Source: Bacteroidota bacterium
GTDB taxonomy: Bacteria; Bacteroidota; Bacteroidia; JAHEXY01
Direction of reading: 5' to 3'
Assembly: GCA_023251875.1 (NCBI GenBank)
Contig: JAHEXY010000003.1
Span: 434,001 to 498,000, forward strand
DNA length: 64,000 nucleotides
This document shows, one piece after another, positions 59,468-64,000 of this stretch. The translations under genes were made by a program, and so were the position numbers. A model generated the notes under the pieces. The model saw nothing but the letters and a program-made list of their open reading frames with translations. It did not search any database and was not told where the DNA came from. The first letter of the stretch is position 1. Each line of letters starts with the position of its first letter.

Positions 59468-61948
59468 ATGACTAATCTTTTGAAATGCTGCCTTATTTTT
59501 AATTTGTTGTTTTTAATGTATTTCACCGGTAATGCCCAAAATTGCGATACCTTAAATAATAATCGTATAAATTTGGGTATATACGGAGGAACTGCAACAG
59601 ATCTAACCTATTCAGCTTATTCAAATCGATTATTTGCAGCCGTTTCAGGCCCTTCTTCATTATTATTTACAGACGATACGGGCAATACTTGGCAAATGGC
59701 ATATCCTTATGATTCGCTTGAATATAATTGCGGTAAACAAGGATGGGGCGGTGGAAGTAAAAAAGTAGTTACAAATAACAATGGCTGGGTAATTGCATTA
59801 AATGAAGAACTAGAAGGAAAAGGTGAATTAAAATCTGTTACATTAAATTATAATAATGGAAAGCCTGAAGATTGGTTTACTTTAATGGATTCCTATACAA
59901 TGAGTAGTTTAGGCTATGGGGATGTTAGTCCGGTTACGGTAGCTTTATCTGACTATTATGCTTACGCATCTTTTAGCCATTATTTATTAATGAAAGATAA
60001 AAACAATAAGTTTACCATTACAGATGTATTAAAGAAATTAAATTATCCTGATTCATCACAAATAGTATCTATTGCTCCTACAAATTCTCCTACCGGATAT
60101 CCTGTGTATTTAGCAATTGATACATCATATACTACCAATGACGAAAGTGGAATAGTAGCTCATGTAATTTTTGAATATGATGGTTTTGTTTTTAAGCAAA
60201 TATTTATTCCTACTGTAAACTATATTGAAAGTTTATTTACAAATCCAATAGGAATTAAAGGCGACACTTTATTTATGGAAGTAAATAAGGGGCTTAACTA
60301 TGAAGGGTTTATTTATAAATCTTTTGATGGTGGGCAAAGTTGGAGTACAATAGCAGGAAAAGCAAGAAGATTAGAAGTAGATTATAGTTTGTATTGGAAA
60401 ACGGCATTTCCAACATCAGAGGGGATAATTTTGACACTTCCTGGTGATCGCATATCAAGTGATTTAGGAAATAGCTTTGGAACACTTACAAATAATTCTG
60501 ATTTGGCTAGTATAACAATGGCAGAACAACCCAATTCAAATAGCATAATTACATGTATGAATTCATCAGAAGTAGTTTTTAGAACAAATTGGTTTTCAGG
60601 AACATTTAGTGCAAATGCCAATGATGGTTATACAAATATCCAAATTAATAAAATTGCACGTTCAGCGCACAAGGGTACATTTTATTTAGCTACCAATTCT
60701 GGCATTGCATATACAACTGCTTACACAGATGTGAATGTATTAGCCTATGACAAATGGCATACAACTTACGGCCAATTTCCAGTAATAAATTGTACGGGAG
60801 AATATGGTGCTATTGCAATGGATCCTAATGATTCTTTACATATAATAGCAGGTATAAAAGATTACGGACAAGCATTAGGTTTTAGTTTATCAACTACGGG
60901 CTATACGGGTTTTTCTACTATAACGCCTGCCTTTACTGCCGCAGACGGTCGATTTGGAGATATTGAATTTGTTACATCAAAGATTGTTTTATGTGTAACA
61001 GGCGCTAATTCAAAAGCTACTTTAGGTACAGGAGAAATTTGGAGATCTGCTGATGGTGGCAGCACTTGGGCAACTGTAAGCCCTGTAGGATTTTCATCGG
61101 GAAATTGCATTGCAATTGCTCACAGTACAACTGATACTGTAATTTATGTTGGCACAGGTGCGAGTACTTTTGATCCTGGTAAGATATGGAAGTCAACCGA
61201 TCTTGGTCTAAATTGGACTATGGTAAATACAGGCCCCCATGATATTGCTGATATTTCAATTACCAACCTTCCTATTTTAGATATTGTGGCCGATCCGAGA
61301 GGAAAAGACACTTTGTATATTGCATCCGGCCAGAATAATTTTTATAACACTGACAGTGTAATTCCACAAGCATTTGTAAAATCAATCGATGGTGGATTAA
61401 CATACCAATATATTACTCTCAATGGAGCAAGGGAGTTTTTAGCTTTAGAAATTGATCCCAATAAACCGGATAGTAATCTATTTGTAACTAACTACAGAGA
61501 AATATTTTATTACAGTCCTGTTTTAGATACTGCTATTTTAATTCATAAAGGAATGCCGGCCGAAACATATTCTGACATAGCAATGGGATCAATTCTAGTA
61601 GGTACAACAACCGGTTTTTATAGCGTAGGATTAGAGCCTATTGATGATATCATTCTTAGTTCCGGAAAAACAATCATTACCAACAATAATTTATCTGCAA
61701 ATATATTTCCAAACCCAAGTAACAAATTGTTAAACATTAGCATTGAAAGTAAAGAAAAATCAAAAATGGAGATTTATTTATTTAACATGCTTGGAGAAAG
61801 ACTAAAAAATTACTCTTTAAATAATGATGGTAATGGAAAATCTCTATTAACTATTGATATTTCTAATTTCCCACAAGGAGCCTATTTACTGCGCATCAAT
61901 AATTGCAATCAAACTATCACAAAAAAGATACTTATTTCTTCTCATTAA
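59468..61948 (+). CDS. Exported BNR/VPS10-like beta-propeller protein with T9SS type A sorting domain
   Basis: A secreted 826-residue protein. The signal peptide covers about residues 1-23 (FNLLFLMYFTGNAQ). BNR-like blades recur: FTDDTGNTWQMA, KSFDGGQSWSTIAG, RSADGGSTWATV, KSTDLGLNWTMV and KSIDGGLTYQYI. The last ~80 residues form a type A sorting domain: NIFPNPSNKLLNI, YLFNMLGERL and FPQGAYLLRIN. It resembles the protein at 18900 in plan but not closely in sequence. It stands alone, divergent from a helical protein gene. Surface enzyme or adhesin; no catalytic Asp-box chemistry can be assigned. Confidence 0.9.
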   Translation: MTNLLKCCLIFNLLFLMYFTGNAQNCDTLNNNRINLGIYGGTATDLTYSAYSNRLFAAVSGPSSLLFTDDTGNTWQMAYPYDSLEYNCGKQGWGGGSKKVVTNNNGWVIALNEELEGKGELKSVTLNYNNGKPEDWFTLMDSYTMSSLGYGDVSPVTVALSDYYAYASFSHYLLMKDKNNKFTITDVLKKLNYPDSSQIVSIAPTNSPTGYPVYLAIDTSYTTNDESGIVAHVIFEYDGFVFKQIFIPTVNYIESLFTNPIGIKGDTLFMEVNKGLNYEGFIYKSFDGGQSWSTIAGKARRLEVDYSLYWKTAFPTSEGIILTLPGDRISSDLGNSFGTLTNNSDLASITMAEQPNSNSIITCMNSSEVVFRTNWFSGTFSANANDGYTNIQINKIARSAHKGTFYLATNSGIAYTTAYTDVNVLAYDKWHTTYGQFPVINCTGEYGAIAMDPNDSLHIIAGIKDYGQALGFSLSTTGYTGFSTITPAFTAADGRFGDIEFVTSKIVLCVTGANSKATLGTGEIWRSADGGSTWATVSPVGFSSGNCIAIAHSTTDTVIYVGTGASTFDPGKIWKSTDLGLNWTMVNTGPHDIADISITNLPILDIVADPRGKDTLYIASGQNNFYNTDSVIPQAFVKSIDGGLTYQYITLNGAREFLALEIDPNKPDSNLFVTNYREIFYYSPVLDTAILIHKGMPAETYSDIAMGSILVGTTTGFYSVGLEPIDDIILSSGKTIITNNNLSANIFPNPSNKLLNISIESKEKSKMEIYLFNMLGERLKNYSLNNDGNGKSLLTIDISNFPQGAYLLRINNCNQTITKKILISSH

Positions 61949-62073
61949 GTTTAGTCGCCAGCACAAAAGCACAAATCTAGAATATTTCATTTTATATTGA
62001 ATTTCAGCTAGTTGAATATACATTTAAAACCATCATCTCTTTTTACTAATCCAATTTTCCACCCAATATTCAA

Positions 62074-62104
62074 TTGATATAAACTGCTTGTTAGAATATC
62101 TTTA
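62074..62104 (+). promoter_or_regulatory. Possible promoter TTG-N20-TATCTTTA
   Basis: TTG at 62074-62076 and TATCTTTA at 62097-62104 are 20 bases apart; the -7 box differs from TAnnTTTG at the last base. Transcription would start near 62111, 21 bases before the ATG of the InsA-like gene. Confidence 0.45.
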
Positions 62105-62131
62105 TTTCAATAATCATAAATAGTAATTGAT

Positions 62132-62536
62132 ATGAACTGTCCCCAATGTTACTCAAGTGATATTTCAAAAAATGGAAAAGTTAAAGAGAAACAACGTTTT
62201 ATTTGCAAAGATTGCAACTATCAATTTACTCAGCTTGATTTTGAAAATGCAAATCAAACAAAACGCCACGCATTGGAACTTTATCTCGAAGGTTTGAGCC
62301 TTAGAGAAATTAGCAATTATTTGCCAGTAAGCCATGTTGCCATTTTTAATTGGTTAAAAAATTTTAACCCAATGTTAGATGAAATAAGAAGTACTAATAA
62401 GCCTACTATTAATTCTATTAAGAATGCAAGTAATCTACGCCTTATAAATAGTAGTTCGAACCTATTACTTATCAATTTAAATACTGATAAATCATATTTA
62501 GTTAGTGAGCCTATGCAGTTATCATTACCTACTTAA
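62132..62536 (+). CDS. Orphan InsA-like zinc-ribbon/HTH protein
   Basis: A 134-residue protein whose first ~80 residues match the N-terminal protein of IS1-family transposases. A zinc ribbon has Cys3, Cys6, Cys25 and Cys28 (NCPQC, ICKDC), followed by a helix-turn-helix (YLEGLSLREISNYLPVSHVAIFNWLKN, recognised by LSLREIS and VAIFNWL). The remaining ~50 residues are Asn/Ser/Leu-rich and unlike InsA. No InsB catalytic frame and no clear terminal inverted repeats are present, so it is not an intact IS. A domesticated DNA-binding regulator is likely, perhaps of the Rhs-like gene 56 bases downstream. Confidence 0.82.
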   Translation: MNCPQCYSSDISKNGKVKEKQRFICKDCNYQFTQLDFENANQTKRHALELYLEGLSLREISNYLPVSHVAIFNWLKNFNPMLDEIRSTNKPTINSIKNASNLRLINSSSNLLLINLNTDKSYLVSEPMQLSLPT

Positions 62537-62592
62537 CACTTATAAGAACCCTTAAAAACGAAATACGTAAGAACAAACATAATAATATCTGT

Positions 62593-64000
62593 ATGACAAA
62601 CACAATTAAAAAAATTATCTCAGTTTATTTAGCTATTAGTTTTTTAGCTGAAATAATAACACCCCATTTTTCATTTGCAACTAGTGGCCCACAAAGCCCT
62701 GAATTTTCAAATTTTGAGTCGGTTAGCACCAACAATATGGTTGATCCCTTTTCAGGTAGTTTTACATACAACATTCCGCTTCTTGATGTTCCCGGCCCCA
62801 ATGGTGGCGGATATCCGCTTTCACTTTCTTATCATAGTGGTTCTTCTCCTGAAGAAGAAGCTTCTTGGGTGGGTTACGGCTGGACACTTAATGCCGGTTC
62901 TATCATGTGCAATAAACAAGGTTTCCCTGATGATGCCAATGGCGAAGGCATTACCTACTATAACAAAATTGGCAAAAATTGGACGTTTACTGCAGGTGCC
63001 GAAACCTATTTAAAAGCTTTTAATATTCCACAGCTTGATAATGACGTATTTGTTACAAATAGCATATCAGAACCTATTTCTAGATATACAAATACAAGTG
63101 CAACACTTGGTTTAAGCTTTCAGGCTGTTTATAATAATAGAATGGGTTTATCGCTCGAATACTCTCCCTATTTTGATGCGAGTATTACCATGTATTCATG
63201 CCATGTTGGTATTGATGAAGGACAAATTAGGTACACAAAAGAAATTAATCCGGGAGAATATATTTCAAAGGCAATATCAGTGGCTACAGATATTACAACT
63301 AATTGGGGCTTAACTCACGTGCCTTTTGTTAAAGGTATAGTAGGCCGTGCATCAAATATATATAAATCACAATTAACCAATATGGCAGGATATGCAGCAA
63401 GTAAAGCATTTTCATTAAGCCCATACAGCAGCCCATATACAAGCAAATCATATACACTTTATAATTATTCTGCCCCAACCGTTTTGCAAGATTATAGAGG
63501 TTTTTCTATTAAAGGAAATTTAGGTGCCTGGGGGTATTTTACATGTGTTCCTGTTGGATATGGAGGATCAGTTTTTGGTTCGTATACACAACAAAGCCCT
63601 GTTGAAATTAATGAGAAAATATGTTATGGCTACATCTATTCTCATAATGCTACCCATCCTTCAGATTTAATGGACTACACAGTAGAAAAACAAGATGTAT
63701 ATAATTTAAGAGATAATTTTTTGCCTATACCCTATAGTGCCCCTGATATGTATACAGTAGCTGCCGAAGGCATTGGTGGAACATTTAGGGCCTATAGCAG
63801 CACCATTGGGCATTTTAGACCCAATGAACAAGATAGCCGAACCAACTCATATAGTTTTGGATTAGAAATTGGAGCCGGCCAAACAGAATCTGTAACTTTT
63901 AGTGCACAAATAGGCCAAGCTATAGAAACCCAAGGACAAGACCTAAATGCAGTTGCTGAACGTTCTGCAGAAGCTGTTATTGGAGGTGGACATGAATTAA
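62593..64000 (+). CDS. Rhs/YD-repeat-like exported protein, N-terminal part (runs off window)
   Basis: ATG at 62593 opens a frame with no stop to base 64000, giving 469 visible residues. A signal peptide (residues 1-33; hydrophobic IISVYLAISFLAEII, then FSFATS) is followed by the typical N-terminus of large Bacteroidota Rhs/SpvB-like proteins: VDPFSGSFTYNIPLLDVPGP, GGYPLSLSYHSG, then EEEASWVGYGWTLNAGSI and GFPDD. YD repeats and the variable C-terminal tip would lie beyond the window. Such proteins can be polymorphic toxins or surface structural proteins. The InsA-like gene ends 56 bases upstream. Confidence 0.88.
   Translation, partial: MTNTIKKIISVYLAISFLAEIITPHFSFATSGPQSPEFSNFESVSTNNMVDPFSGSFTYNIPLLDVPGPNGGGYPLSLSYHSGSSPEEEASWVGYGWTLNAGSIMCNKQGFPDDANGEGITYYNKIGKNWTFTAGAETYLKAFNIPQLDNDVFVTNSISEPISRYTNTSATLGLSFQAVYNNRMGLSLEYSPYFDASITMYSCHVGIDEGQIRYTKEINPGEYISKAISVATDITTNWGLTHVPFVKGIVGRASNIYKSQLTNMAGYAASKAFSLSPYSSPYTSKSYTLYNYSAPTVLQDYRGFSIKGNLGAWGYFTCVPVGYGGSVFGSYTQQSPVEINEKICYGYIYSHNATHPSDLMDYTVEKQDVYNLRDNFLPIPYSAPDMYTVAAEGIGGTFRAYSSTIGHFRPNEQDSRTNSYSFGLEIGAGQTESVTFSAQIGQAIETQGQDLNAVAERSAEAVIGGGHEL

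Noticed and set aside
62132-62536. Intact IS1-family insertion sequence
   Set aside because: Only the InsA-like part exists; there is no InsB frame and I found no terminal inverted repeats or target duplication.
62675-63013. 112-residue + frame inside the Rhs-like gene
   Set aside because: It lies in another frame of the open Rhs-like coding region (62593-64000), which has a signal peptide and conserved motifs.
1-64000. tRNA, rRNA or riboswitch genes
   Set aside because: I looked for cloverleaf-like and conserved rRNA stretches by eye and found none; a covariance-model search would be needed to exclude small RNAs.

Overview
The window looks like a chromosomal segment of a Bacteroidota (Bacteroidetes) bacterium. 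The DNA is AT-rich. Four large exported proteins end in type IX secretion (T9SS) sorting domains, and there is a PorP/SprF-family outer-membrane protein. Shine-Dalgarno sequences are mostly absent, and several promoters fit the Bacteroidota pattern TTTG-N18/19-TAnnTTTG. Short palindromic intergenic repeats of several unrelated families are scattered through it. I saw no rRNA, tRNA, CRISPR array, prophage or complete insertion sequence.

Bases 1-18,715 are a surface-polysaccharide (O-antigen or capsule type) biosynthesis cluster, all on the + strand, with many 4-base ATGA overlaps. It holds a sugar-1-phosphate nucleotidyltransferase, two extended SDR epimerase/reductases, two GT4 glycosyltransferases, an asparagine-synthetase-type amidotransferase, a HisH/HisF2 pair of the acetamidino-sugar type, a two-domain dehydrogenase (MDR plus Gfo/Idh/MocA), a UDP-GlcNAc 2-epimerase, a DegT aminotransferase, a heparinase II/III-like protein, a CapD/WbpM-type dehydratase, a PF02397 sugar transferase and a WecA/MraY-type phosphoglycosyltransferase. 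Together they could make unusual amidated or amidinated amino sugars, load the first sugar on undecaprenyl phosphate and extend the chain. The HisF-like protein has lost the first catalytic Asp of histidine biosynthesis, so this is not a histidine operon.

Bases 18,900-23,300 hold a T9SS beta-propeller protein, peroxiredoxin bcp and recA. Bases 23,450-27,060 are a minus-strand run of small accessory genes: zinc-ribbon protein, DUF1801, methyltransferase, DUF4256 and three VOC-fold proteins. Bases 27,348-29,388 carry ssb, a cold-shock gene and the pyruvate dehydrogenase E2 gene, which has absorbed three different intergenic repeats in frame. Bases 29,541-30,964 hold a Fic gene, a linked unknown gene and a broken copy of the fic 3' end. 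Bases 30,985-38,000 hold a beta-oxidation fusion enzyme, a class A penicillin-binding protein, a DUF4160/DUF2442 pair and a CoA-transferase whose two subunit genes are split by a four-helix-bundle gene.

Bases 38,071-50,300 mix glycosyltransferases, a PKD/T9SS protein, a bacillithiol-type DinB protein, a 45-residue lipoprotein, an AidB-like acyl-CoA dehydrogenase, nrnA, ndk, psd, chrA and a DUF5916 outer-membrane protein. Bases 50,492-54,903 pair a PorP/SprF protein with an 1,088-residue type B T9SS cargo. xerD, aroQ, cinA and an unknown helical protein follow, then another T9SS beta-propeller protein. The last 1.9 kb holds an orphan InsA-like zinc-ribbon/HTH protein and the N-terminus of a large Rhs/YD-repeat-like exported protein that runs off the window.

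The features most worth a second look are the amidation module, the repeat insertions inside coding sequences, the fic tail duplication, and the gene inserted between scoA and scoB.
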